Assembly: GCA_005240015.1 (NCBI GenBank)
Contig: SBBV01000307.1
Span: forward strand, 1 to 8,058
DNA: 8,058 nt
Direction: 5' to 3'
DNA from: Candidatus Odyssella thessalonicensis
Lineage (GTDB): Bacteria > Pseudomonadota > Alphaproteobacteria > Bin65
Shown: positions 1-6,736 of the stretch, in pieces
How the letters are laid out: each line of letters opens with the position of its first letter
Position numbering within the stretch: the first letter of the stretch is position 1
The notes under the pieces: generated by a model
The model's database searches: none
What the model saw: the letters and a program-made list of their open reading frames with translations, nothing else
Told to the model about the DNA's origin: nothing
Program-made: the position numbers and the translations under genes

Positions 1-750
1 CATTGGGTGCGCTGGCTGCCGCCGGCGATTAGCCTTGCGCTGGGTGCTGCCGCCTGGGAGATCGCCGGCCGCCACACGAGCGCGGCGTTCCTCTCCACCT
101 TCTCCGCGACGATGGCGCGGCTCTACGCGTTGATTCTCTCCGGCGAGTTCGTGGCCGCGCTCGGGCAATCGCTGGCGCTGTTCGCGACCGGGCTTCTCTG
201 CGCCATCGTCGTGGCCGTCCCGTTCGGCCTCTTGCTCGCGCGCTCGCGGCCGCTGCGCGTGGCGCTCGAGCCCTACATCATGGCGCTCTACGCGACGCCG
301 ATGGCGGCGCTGGCGCCGTTCATCCTCTCGATGATGGGTTTCGGTTTCGCTCCCAAGGTCGTTGTCGTCTATCTCTTCGCCGTGTTCCCGATCCTCTACA
401 ACACGATCGAGGGCGCCCGCAGCGTGCGCCCCGAGCTGATCGAGGTCGCGCGCGCGTTCCGCTCGAGCGAGTGGCGGCTCTGGCGCGACGTGATGATCCC
501 GTACACCTTGCCCTTCGCGCTCACCGGCATCCGTCAAGGCATCGGCCGCGGCCTCGTCGGCATGGTGGTGGCCGAGTTCTTTCTCTCCGCCTCCGGCATC
601 GGCCGCCTCATCATCGTCGCCGAGCGCGATTTCGACACCGCCGGCGTGCTCGCGGCGATCATCGTGATCTCGATCCTCGGCGCGCTGCTGATGGGCCTGG
701 GGCGCCTCGCCGAGGAGCGCTTCGCCGCGTGGCGGGGGATCGCGCGATGA
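1..750 (+). CDS. ABC importer permease, SsuC/TauC type (first of pair, probably 5'-partial)
   Basis: Inner-membrane permease subunit of an ABC importer of the nitrate/sulfonate/taurine family (BPD_transp_1 fold). About six hydrophobic segments are visible, including roughly residues 4-20, 53-77, 90-110, 117-132 and 214-235, counting from the GTG at 7. The ATPase-docking EAA loop starts near residue 146 (EVARAF) and continues to a conserved IPYTLP. The downstream AEFFLSASGIG stretch is typical of SsuC-like permeases. From the GTG at 7 the protein has 247 residues, near family length. The frame is open to base 1 and no ribosome site can be seen, so the true start may lie upstream. The stop codon overlaps the next permease start as ATGA, suggesting translational coupling and a heterodimeric channel. 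The substrate cannot be deduced: such transporters carry sulfonates, nitrate, riboflavin or pyrimidine precursors, or aromatics. Confidence 0.9.
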   Translation, partial: HWVRWLPPAISLALGAAAWEIAGRHTSAAFLSTFSATMARLYALILSGEFVAALGQSLALFATGLLCAIVVAVPFGLLLARSRPLRVALEPYIMALYATPMAALAPFILSMMGFGFAPKVVVVYLFAVFPILYNTIEGARSVRPELIEVARAFRSSEWRLWRDVMIPYTLPFALTGIRQGIGRGLVGMVVAEFFLSASGIGRLIIVAERDFDTAGVLAAIIVISILGALLMGLGRLAEERFAAWRGIAR

Positions 751-1550
751 AAGTGCTGTCGCTAGCCGATCGCGCGACGGTGCGCGCCGCCTTCCCGGGC
801 GGAAACCTCGCGCTCAAGGTCCTGGCGGGCCTCGTCATCGCCGCGCTGTGGCAGATCCTCGTCGGCGCCTGGGCGCCGGCCTATGTGGCGAAGCCGATCG
901 GCATCGTCGCGGCGATCCCCAAGGTCGTCGCCAGCGCAGCGTTCCTGCAGGCCGCGGCGAGCACCGTCGTCGCCGTGCTCTACGGGCTTGCCATCGCGAT
1001 CGTGATCGGCACCGCGATCGGCCTCATCGTCGGGCGCATCCGCACCGCCGACCGCGCGCTCGGCTTCTACATCAGCGCGCTCTACGCGATGCCGATGGTG
1101 GCCGTGCTGCCGCTGGTGACGCTCTGGTTCGGCTACACCAACGGCGCGCGGCTTGCGATCATCGTATTCGCCGCCTTCTTCTCCATCGCGATCAACGTCG
1201 CCGACGGCGCGCGCTCGGCGCCGCCCGAGCACATCGAAGTCGCGCGCGCCTACCGCGCGCGCTGGCACCACATCTGGCTCGGCATCGCCCTTCCGGCCTC
1301 ACTGCCCTACCTCCTCGCCGGCATCCGCCTCGCCGCGGGCCGGGCGCTCATCGCCGCGATCGTCGCCGAGTTCTTCATCTCGCTCGAAGGTCTCGGCTTC
1401 TACATCCTCTTCAACTCGCGCACCTTCAACCACGACGCAGCCTTCGTCGCCGTGCTCGTGCTCGCGGCGTTCGGCATCGGCGTCGAGCTCGCTATGAACT
1501 GGGTGATCCGCCGCTTCATGCCGTGGTATCGGCGCGAACACCGCGACTGA
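747..1550 (+). CDS. ABC importer permease, SsuC/TauC type (second of pair)
   Basis: Second inner-membrane permease, 267 residues, same family as the upstream gene. The ATG at 747 sits in an ATGA overlap with the previous stop codon, which decides the start; a longer reading of this frame begins inside the upstream permease and looks like out-of-frame Arg/His-rich translation. Hydrophobic segments fall at about residues 25-45, 70-95, 108-128, 131-150 and 232-255. The EAA loop begins near residue 164 (EVARAYRA) and runs to ALPASLPYLLAGIR, followed by AEFFISLEGLGFYI. It shares the LYA(T/M)PM and EVARA(F/Y)R signatures with its neighbour, so the two look like diverged duplicates that pair as a heterodimer. 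The next gene starts 67 bp downstream, with no obvious terminator between them. Confidence 0.92.
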   Translation: MKVLSLADRATVRAAFPGGNLALKVLAGLVIAALWQILVGAWAPAYVAKPIGIVAAIPKVVASAAFLQAAASTVVAVLYGLAIAIVIGTAIGLIVGRIRTADRALGFYISALYAMPMVAVLPLVTLWFGYTNGARLAIIVFAAFFSIAINVADGARSAPPEHIEVARAYRARWHHIWLGIALPASLPYLLAGIRLAAGRALIAAIVAEFFISLEGLGFYILFNSRTFNHDAAFVAVLVLAAFGIGVELAMNWVIRRFMPWYRREHRD

Positions 1551-1617
1551 GGCGCAGCATGAATTCGACGCGAAGCACTGGTCCCTTTGGCGCAAGCGCT
1601 TCGGCATCGGAGACGCC

Positions 1618-2682
1618 ATGAGCGGCAGCGGACGGCTTGCCGAGGTGGTCGGCCACTGGCTGGCGCGCATCGAGGTGGCGGGGATCACCGGCGTCGACGC
1701 CAAGCGCGTGATTATGGCTGCCGGCGAATGGCCGAACTGGTGCGCGGCCTGGAGCCAGGAGGGCGAGCGGCATTTCGCGATGGGCGATGCAGCGCTCGCG
1801 GCCGGGCGCAAGATCACGGCCGGCGAAGCCTACACGCGCGCCGCGCTCTTCTTTCACTTCGCGCAATTCATGTTCTTCGACGATCTCGCCGCCAAGGAGC
1901 GTGCCACCGCGCGCAAGCTCGAGGCCTACCGCAAGGCCGCGCCGTATCTGCTGCCGCCGGCACGGCCGGTTTCGATCCCACATGGCGCCGCCGCGCTCAA
2001 CGCCTATCTCCGCCGGCCGGCCGAGACGCCGGCGCCGGTGGTGGTCATCATCCCCGGCTCGGATTCGACCAAGGAGGAGTTCGCGGCGCTCGAAACGCAT
2101 TTCCTGCGCCGCGGCCTCGCCACCTTGAGCGTGGACGGCCCCGGCCAGGGCGAAGGGCGCAGCTTCGGCCCGCTCACGCCCGATTGGGCGCCGGTGCTGG
2201 CCGCCATCGAGCACGCGCTCGAGGGTCCTGCCGTCAGCGCCGGCCTTGACGGCCGGATCGGCGTGATGGGCATGGCGTTCGGCGGCCATCTCGTGCTGCA
2301 GGGGGCGCACGCGATGCGCCGCCTCGGCGCCGCCGTCTGCATGAACGGCTTTTATGATCTCGGCGCGTTCTGGAGCGAGCTGCCCGAGGCCTATCGCGCC
2401 AACATGCGCTATGCGCTCGGCGGCGCCGATGCCGCGGAGACGGAAACGCGCGCCCGGCGCTTCAGCCTCGCCAAGGTGCCGCCCCCGGCTTGCCCGGTCC
2501 TGGCGCTCCATGGCGGACTCGACAAGATCTTCCTGCCGAGGGACGCCGAGCGGCTGAAATTTTTCGGACGTGCGACCGAGTTCATCGTTTTCCCCGACGG
2601 GAATCACGTCTGCAACAACATCGCCTACATCTATCGCCCGCTGATCGCCGACTGGCTGGCGGATAAATTGAAGGCTTCGTAG
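1618..2682 (+). CDS. Alpha/beta-hydrolase, FrsA/dihydropseudooxynicotine hydrolase-like, lacking nucleophile Ser
   Basis: A 354-residue cytoplasmic protein without a signal peptide: an N-terminal helical region (about 1-115) precedes an alpha/beta-hydrolase core. Core motifs are GSDSTKEEF, the DGPGQGEG turn, the nucleophile-elbow region GMAFGG, Asp302 in GGLDKIF and His330 in DGNHVCNN. The motif order and length match the family of 2,6-dihydropseudooxynicotine hydrolase, a C-C bond hydrolase of nicotine breakdown, and the FrsA-like esterases. The elbow should read G-x-S-x-G but has Ala at residue 220 (GCG, 2275-2277), while the Asp and His remain. As sequenced, it should not act by a serine-nucleophile mechanism: it may be a pseudoenzyme, a partner of the active paralogue at 4260, or a damaged copy. 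The ATG at 1618 follows GGAG at 1609-1612. The TAG stop lies inside an inverted repeat. Confidence 0.88.
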   Translation: MSGSGRLAEVVGHWLARIEVAGITGVDAKRVIMAAGEWPNWCAAWSQEGERHFAMGDAALAAGRKITAGEAYTRAALFFHFAQFMFFDDLAAKERATARKLEAYRKAAPYLLPPARPVSIPHGAAALNAYLRRPAETPAPVVVIIPGSDSTKEEFAALETHFLRRGLATLSVDGPGQGEGRSFGPLTPDWAPVLAAIEHALEGPAVSAGLDGRIGVMGMAFGGHLVLQGAHAMRRLGAAVCMNGFYDLGAFWSELPEAYRANMRYALGGADAAETETRARRFSLAKVPPPACPVLALHGGLDKIFLPRDAERLKFFGRATEFIVFPDGNHVCNNIAYIYRPLIADWLADKLKAS

Positions 2683-2779
2683 GGGCGGGTTCCCGACCCG
2701 CCCGACGGCCGCCAAGGCCGCGCGGGATCGTTGACCCCGCGGCGGCGAGCGGGCGGGTCGGGGACCCGCCCCTACGAAG
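2675..2779. repeat. Nested inverted repeat (REP/BIME-like palindromic element)
   Basis: Two 30-bp arms, 2675-2704 and 2750-2779, are reverse complements with one mismatch (T at 2691 against G at 2763, which would still pair as U-G in RNA). They flank a 45-bp GC-rich centre. Each arm is itself a hairpin: GGGCGGGT/ACCCGCCC at 2683-2690 and 2696-2703, and GGGCGGGTC/GACCCGCCC at 2751-2759 and 2763-2771. The RNA can therefore fold as one long stem or as two tandem stem-loops. The TAG stop of the upstream hydrolase (2680-2682) is inside the left arm. No U-tract follows, so it is not a classical rho-independent terminator. Elements of this TAGGGGCGGG type resemble dispersed palindromic repeats in GC-rich proteobacterial genomes; copy number cannot be seen here. 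It could stabilise or attenuate mRNA between the two genes. Confidence 0.85.
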
Positions 2780-2814
2780 GTGAGACGTCTCGCGCCTGCC
2801 GCGATCCGCAGTGC

Positions 2815-2820
2815 AAGGAG
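2815..2820 (+). promoter_or_regulatory. Ribosome binding site of the LVIVD-repeat gene
   Basis: A strong AAGGAG lies 7 bp before the ATG at 2828. It selects this start over an in-frame upstream start near 2780, which lies at the edge of the inverted repeat and would put an Arg/Ala-rich stretch before the signal peptide. Confidence 0.75.
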
Positions 2821-2827
2821 CGCACTC

Positions 2828-3415
2828 ATGAGAACATTGCCCGTGTTCGTCCTCCTGCCTTTCCTTGCCACCAACGCCGGCGCGCAGAACGCGCCCAAGG
2901 TCGGCGATCCGCCCGAGGCGCGCGACATGAAGCTTGTGGGCGCGCACGAACTCCAGGCGCGTAGCGCCTATCAGCCGATCGTGCACGAGCAGAACGGGCG
3001 CTGGATCGCGTTCATCGGCCATCACGGCGGCACGCAATCCGCGCCGAAGCCGGTGAACGCGCTCACCGGCGCCGCCGAGTTCAACGGCACCTCGATCCTC
3101 GACGTCACCGATCCGCGCGCGCCCAAGTTTCTCGCGCACATCCCGGGCGAGCAGGGGCTGGGCGAGCAGGGCGGCGCGCAGATGGTGCGCTGGTGCCCCG
3201 GCCGCACCTTGCCCAAGGCCGACAAGGGGACGTTCTATCTCTTGCGCACCTTCGGCAATTCGGCGCACGAGGTGTGGGACGTCACCGATCCCGCCAAGCC
3301 GGCGCTGCTCACGCGCATCGGCCGGTCAAGGGCACGCACAAGAACTGGTGGGAGTGCGATACCGGCATCGCCTACCTCGTTTCGGGCATCGAGGGTTGGC
3401 GCACGCGGCGGATGA
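2828..3415 (+). CDS. LVIVD-repeat protein, N-terminal fragment as physically encoded
   Basis: This 195-residue frame holds the signal peptide and the first two propeller blades. After about residue 165 it runs out of frame into an Arg/Ser/Gly-rich tail (RSRARTRTGG...), stopping at TGA 3413-3415. The tail is not family sequence. If the frameshift is real, the product would be an exported, truncated propeller. Confidence 0.7.
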   Translation: MRTLPVFVLLPFLATNAGAQNAPKVGDPPEARDMKLVGAHELQARSAYQPIVHEQNGRWIAFIGHHGGTQSAPKPVNALTGAAEFNGTSILDVTDPRAPKFLAHIPGEQGLGEQGGAQMVRWCPGRTLPKADKGTFYLLRTFGNSAHEVWDVTDPAKPALLTRIGRSRARTRTGGSAIPASPTSFRASRVGARGG

Positions 3416-4263
3416 CGCAGGTCTATGACCTGAGCGACCCCGCGAAGCCGGTGTTCATCCGCAATTTCGGGTTACCGGGCCAGCAGCCCGGCTCGACTGG
3501 CGAGGCGCCGACCGAGCTGCATGGGCCCATCTCGACCGGCCCTGCCGGCAACCGCATCTATTTCGGCTACGGCACCAACAAGAACGGAATCCTGCAGATC
3601 GTCGACCGCAAGAAGCTGCTCGAGGGTCCCAAGGAGCCGACGCCGGCGAACCTCCTCTATCCCGAGGTGGGCCGCCTCGTGATGCCGCCCACGATTGGCG
3701 CGCACACGGTCTTCCCGCTGCTCAAGATGGACGTGGCCGAGTTCGCGCGCGACAAGGTCGGCAAGACCCGCGATTTCGTCGCCATCGTCAACGAGTCGCT
3801 GGTCAACGAATGCCAGGAAGCGCGCCAGATGCTGTGGATGGTCGACATCACGAGCGAGACCAAGCCGATCGCGGTCTCGACCTGGACCGTGCCCGAGGCG
3901 AGCGGCAACTTCTGCACGCGCGGCGGGCGCTTCGGCACCCACTCTTCGCATGAGAACATGACGCCGATCTACTTGAAGCGCGTGCTCTTTCTGGCGCACT
4001 TCAACGCTGGCGTGCGCGCGGTCGACATCCGCGATCCCTTCCACCCGAAGGAGATCGCCTATTTCATCCCGCCGATCACCGCCAAGACCGAGAAGCGCTG
4101 CGTCAAGGTCGACAACACCGAGCGCTGCAAGGTCGCGATCCAGACCAACAATGTCGAGGTCGATGACCGCGGCTACATCTACATCGTCGACCGCGCCAAC
4201 ACCGGGCTGCACATCGTCGAGCTTGCAGGCGAGGCGCGGAAGGCCGCAAACTTCCCGCAATGA
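3412..4263 (+). CDS. LVIVD-repeat protein, C-terminal fragment as physically encoded
   Basis: Carries the remaining propeller blades. Family-like sequence in this frame begins earlier, at about 3322, with no start codon at the junction. The first useful ATG, at 3412, overlaps the N-terminal fragment's stop as ATGA, so automatic annotation could present two coupled genes. The split falls inside the propeller and the second part has no signal peptide, so one broken gene is the better reading. Confidence 0.65.
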   Translation: MTQVYDLSDPAKPVFIRNFGLPGQQPGSTGEAPTELHGPISTGPAGNRIYFGYGTNKNGILQIVDRKKLLEGPKEPTPANLLYPEVGRLVMPPTIGAHTVFPLLKMDVAEFARDKVGKTRDFVAIVNESLVNECQEARQMLWMVDITSETKPIAVSTWTVPEASGNFCTRGGRFGTHSSHENMTPIYLKRVLFLAHFNAGVRAVDIRDPFHPKEIAYFIPPITAKTEKRCVKVDNTERCKVAIQTNNVEVDDRGYIYIVDRANTGLHIVELAGEARKAANFPQ

Positions 4264-5363
4264 ACGAGGCCAAGCCCGGCGAGCCGAAGCCCGCGCCCGA
4301 TACCCGCGTCCGCGCCGCGGTCTCGCATTGGGCGCCGCGCTTCGCTTCGAACGGCGTGGCGCTGGCCGATTTCGAGGAGGTCACCGGCGGCCTCGCGCGC
4401 TGGGAGGACTGGTGCAGCGCCTGGTGCGCCCGCGCCGCCGTGCACGAGGCGTTGGGGCGCGAAGCGCTGGCGAAAGGACAGGGGCTCAGCGCCGGCGAGC
4501 ATCTGACGCGCGCCGGCGTCTATTATCACTTCGCGAAATTCGTGTTCGTGAACGATCTCGATCAGATGCGCGCCGCGCACGAGAAGGCCGTTGCGTGCCG
4601 CCGTCTCGCGCTGCCGTATCTCCGCCCTCCCGGCGAGCGCGTCGCGATCCCGTACATGGGGAAGCACCTTGCCGGCATCCTGCGCAAGCCCGAGGGCATC
4701 GCGCGCCCGCCGATCGTGGTCATGATCATGGGTCTCGACTCGGCGAAAGAGGAAATGGAGACCAACGAAGAGGTCTTCCTGGCACGCGGCCTCGCGACGC
4801 TCGCGTTCGACGGGCCCGGCCAGGGCGAAGCCGAATACGACTTCCCGATCCGCGGCGACTACGAGGTCGCGGTGACGGCCGTGGTCAACTGGCTCGAGAC
4901 TCGCGGCGACATCGACGCCGGGCACATCGGCCTCTGGGGTGTCAGCCTCGGCGGCTACTACGCGCCGCGTGCGGCCGCGTTCGAGCCGCGCATCAAGGCC
5001 TGCATTGCGCTGTCGGGGCCTTACGATTGGGCCGAGGCGTGGGATGGATTGCCGGGCCTGACGCGCGAGGCCTTTCGCGCGCGCAGCCATCTCCGGACGG
5101 CCGAGGAGGCGAAGCGCCACGCGGCGACGCTCTCGCTGAAAGGCGTGGCATGGCGCATCGCGTGCCCGCTCTTCATCGTCGCCGGCAAGCTCGACCGCAT
5201 CGTACCGTGGGAGCACGCCCAACGCCTGGCCAAGGAAGCCGCGGGGCCGGTCGAATTTCTGCTGGTCGAAGACGGCAACCACGTCGTCAACAACCGCATC
5301 TACCGCTACCGCCCGCAAAGCGCGGATTGGATGGCCGAGAAACTGGGCGCGCGGTTGACATGA
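4260..5363 (+). CDS. Alpha/beta-hydrolase, FrsA/dihydropseudooxynicotine hydrolase-like, intact triad
   Basis: A 367-residue cytoplasmic hydrolase. The helical N-terminal region (about 18-120) contains HWAPRFASNGV and RWEDWCSAW. The alpha/beta-hydrolase core follows, with GLDSAKEEMETNE, FDGPGQGEAEYDF, nucleophile elbow GVSLGG (Ser229), Asp312 in GKLDRIVP and His341 in DGNHVVNN. The GLxSxKEE and DGPGQGE signatures and the triad spacing fit the family of 2,6-dihydropseudooxynicotine hydrolase, which cleaves a C-C bond in a beta-diketone-like substrate; FrsA-like esterase activity is the alternative. It is clearly homologous to the protein at 1618-2682 along its length, but that copy lacks the serine. 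The ATG at 4260 overlaps the upstream TGA (ATGA), indicating translational coupling to the propeller gene. The substrate is unknown; a role in breaking down the imported compound is inference. Confidence 0.92.
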   Translation: MNEAKPGEPKPAPDTRVRAAVSHWAPRFASNGVALADFEEVTGGLARWEDWCSAWCARAAVHEALGREALAKGQGLSAGEHLTRAGVYYHFAKFVFVNDLDQMRAAHEKAVACRRLALPYLRPPGERVAIPYMGKHLAGILRKPEGIARPPIVVMIMGLDSAKEEMETNEEVFLARGLATLAFDGPGQGEAEYDFPIRGDYEVAVTAVVNWLETRGDIDAGHIGLWGVSLGGYYAPRAAAFEPRIKACIALSGPYDWAEAWDGLPGLTREAFRARSHLRTAEEAKRHAATLSLKGVAWRIACPLFIVAGKLDRIVPWEHAQRLAKEAAGPVEFLLVEDGNHVVNNRIYRYRPQSADWMAEKLGARLT

Positions 5364-5407
5364 CCGCGCCGCTGTGGCGCGATCCCGCAAAATGAGCGCT
5401 GAGGGAC

Positions 5408-5413
5408 CGGGAG
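5408..5413 (+). promoter_or_regulatory. Ribosome binding site that decides the start of the M24 gene
   Basis: GGGAG at 5409-5413 lies 5 bp before the ATG at 5419. The in-frame alternatives, GTG at 5374 and ATG at 5392, lack a comparable site and would add a short unconserved-looking leader. Confidence 0.65.
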
Positions 5414-5418
5414 CGACC

Positions 5419-6723
5419 ATGGCCAAGAAGAGGCAGGCCGAACCGAAGCTGGTTCGGGCCGATGACATCGATCCCGGCCACAACTGGTCGCGTCCGCTGA
5501 TGGCGCTCGGCCAGATGGCGGTGGATTTCGAGGAGCGCGTCGATTTCCGCCGCTTGCACAATTATCGCCTCGCGCGCACGCGCGCGGCGCTGGCGAAGTC
5601 GGGGCTCGGCGCGATCCTCACCTTCGACCAGCACAACATCCGCTACATCTCCTCGACCGTGATCGGCGAGTGGGCGCGCGACAAGCTCACGCGCTACTGC
5701 CTCTTGACCGGCAACGGCGATCCCTATGTGTGGGATTTCGGCTCGGCGGCGAAGCACCACCGGCTCTACGCGCCCTGGCTGCACCACGATCACTGCCGCG
5801 CCGGCCTCCTCGGCCTGCGCGGCGCGATCCATCCGGATGTCGGCCTCTTCAAGCGCGCGGCGCAAGAGATCAAGTCGCTGCTCGAGGCCGAGGGTGTCGG
5901 CGACATGCCGCTCGGCGTCGACCTCGTCGAGCTGCCGATGCTGTTCGAGCTGCAGAAGCTCGGCATCGAGGTGCGCGACGGGCAGCAGATGATGCTCGAC
6001 GCCCGCGAGATCAAAAGCCGCGACGAGCTGATGCTGCTCAACATGTCGGCGGCGATGGTCGACGGCACCTATCAGCAGATCGCGGCTGCCTTGAAGCCCG
6101 GCGTGCGCGAGAGCCAGATCGTGGCGCTCGCCAATCACGACCTCTATTCCAAAGGCTCGGACTGCGTCGAGGCGATCAACGCGATCTCGGGCGAGCGCTG
6201 CTCGCCGCATCCGCACAATTTCACCGACCGGCTGATCCGCCCCGGCGACCAGGCCTTCTTCGACATCATCCAGTCCTATATGGGCTACCGCACCTGCTAC
6301 TACCGCACCTTCAATGTGGGCCGCGCCACCGACGCGCAGAAGGACGCCTACAAACGGGCGCGCGAGTGGATCGACAAGGCGATCGACATGATCAAGCCGG
6401 GCGTGCGCTCGGACCAGGTCGCCGCGTGCTGGCCCACGGCCGACACGATCGGCTTCGCGGACGAGATGGAGGCGTTCGGGCTCGAATTCGGGCACGGCCT
6501 TGGCCTGGGCCTGCACGAGCGCCCGATCATCAGCCGCCTGAACTCGTTCGACGACCCGATGGAGATCAAGGCCGGCATGGTGTGCGCGCTCGAGACCTAT
6601 TGCCCGGCGAAGGACGGCGTCTCGGCCGCGCGCATCGAGGAGGAGATCGTCGTCACCGACACCGGCTGCAAGGTGATCACGCTCTACCCGGCCGAGACCC
6701 TGCCGATCGCAAACCCCTATTGA
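5419..6723 (+). CDS. M24 family (creatinase / aminopeptidase P fold) protein with altered metal site
   Basis: A 434-residue cytoplasmic protein with the two-domain layout of M24B enzymes (Xaa-Pro peptidase, creatinase, DMSP lyase DddP). The N-terminal creatinase-like domain, about 45-190, includes FDQHNIRYISS; the C-terminal pita-bread domain spans about 195-430. The usual five metal ligands are Asp, Asp, His, Glu, Glu. Here Asp282 (FFDIIQ), His359 (FGHGLGLG), Glu392 (CALETY) and Glu407 (ARIEEE) are present, but the second Asp position is Cys293 (GYRTCYYRTF). It may therefore bind metal differently, use a Cys ligand, or act like creatinase, which is metal-free and hydrolyses a C-N bond. A plain Xaa-Pro dipeptidase is less likely. 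The gene starts 55 bp after the hydrolase gene, and its stop is 13 bp before the next start. The M24 assignment is firm; the reaction is not known. Confidence 0.88.
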   Translation: MAKKRQAEPKLVRADDIDPGHNWSRPLMALGQMAVDFEERVDFRRLHNYRLARTRAALAKSGLGAILTFDQHNIRYISSTVIGEWARDKLTRYCLLTGNGDPYVWDFGSAAKHHRLYAPWLHHDHCRAGLLGLRGAIHPDVGLFKRAAQEIKSLLEAEGVGDMPLGVDLVELPMLFELQKLGIEVRDGQQMMLDAREIKSRDELMLLNMSAAMVDGTYQQIAAALKPGVRESQIVALANHDLYSKGSDCVEAINAISGERCSPHPHNFTDRLIRPGDQAFFDIIQSYMGYRTCYYRTFNVGRATDAQKDAYKRAREWIDKAIDMIKPGVRSDQVAACWPTADTIGFADEMEAFGLEFGHGLGLGLHERPIISRLNSFDDPMEIKAGMVCALETYCPAKDGVSAARIEEEIVVTDTGCKVITLYPAETLPIANPY

Positions 6724-6736
6724 TGCGGAGCCGACC

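Larger units (their letters stand above)
2828..4263 (+). pseudogene. Exported LVIVD-repeat beta-propeller protein, interrupted by one frameshift
   Basis: Read across the frameshift, this is a periplasmic or secreted protein of about 478 residues. It opens with a signal peptide (MRTLPVFVLLPFLATNAGA, then QN; AxA-type cleavage). LVIVD-type propeller blades follow: SILDVTDPRAPKFLAHI, HEVWDVTDPAKPALL, TQVYDLSDPAKPVFI, LWMVDITSETKPIAV, VRAVDIRDPFHPKEI and a C-terminal GLHIVEL. Six cysteines in the mature part (WCPG, WECD, NECQ, NFCT, KRCV, ERCK) could form disulfides. Frame 2 carries the protein to ALLTRIG near 3322, and frame 1 continues with PVKGTHKNWWECDTG; one missing base around 3317-3325 explains the break. 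No slippery heptamer was seen, so this looks like a mutation or sequencing error, not programmed frameshifting. The enzymatic role of this family is unknown; a periplasmic binding or scaffold function is inference. The stop overlaps the next start (ATGA, 4260-4263). Confidence 0.85.

Noticed and set aside
1559..1621. Small frame encoding MNSTRSTGPFGASASASETP, ending in an ATGA overlap with the first hydrolase start
   Set aside because: A leader or small protein is possible, but there is no clear ribosome site, the composition is low-complexity, and the hydrolase has its own GGAG site.
2675..2779. Rho-independent terminator between the first hydrolase and the LVIVD gene
   Set aside because: The stems are strong, but no T-run follows either hairpin. 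The paired-arm structure fits a dispersed palindromic repeat better.
1516..2928. Long minus-strand open frame (470 codons)
   Set aside because: It is opposite two well-supported + strand genes. The translation is Arg/Ala/Gly/His-rich with no recognisable domain, and antisense frames are commonly open in GC-rich DNA.
3317..3331. Programmed ribosomal frameshift in the LVIVD gene
   Set aside because: There is no X-XXY-YYZ slippery heptamer or clear stimulatory hairpin, and the family is not known for recoding. A lost base is simpler.
5374..5418. Longer N-terminus for the M24 protein (GTG 5374 or ATG 5392)
   Set aside because: The best ribosome site (GGGAG, 5409-5413) serves the ATG at 5419, and the extra residues look like non-coding translation.
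4179..5561. Long minus-strand open frame (460 codons) antisense to the second hydrolase
   Set aside because: Same shadow pattern; the + strand frame has a full catalytic triad and family motifs.
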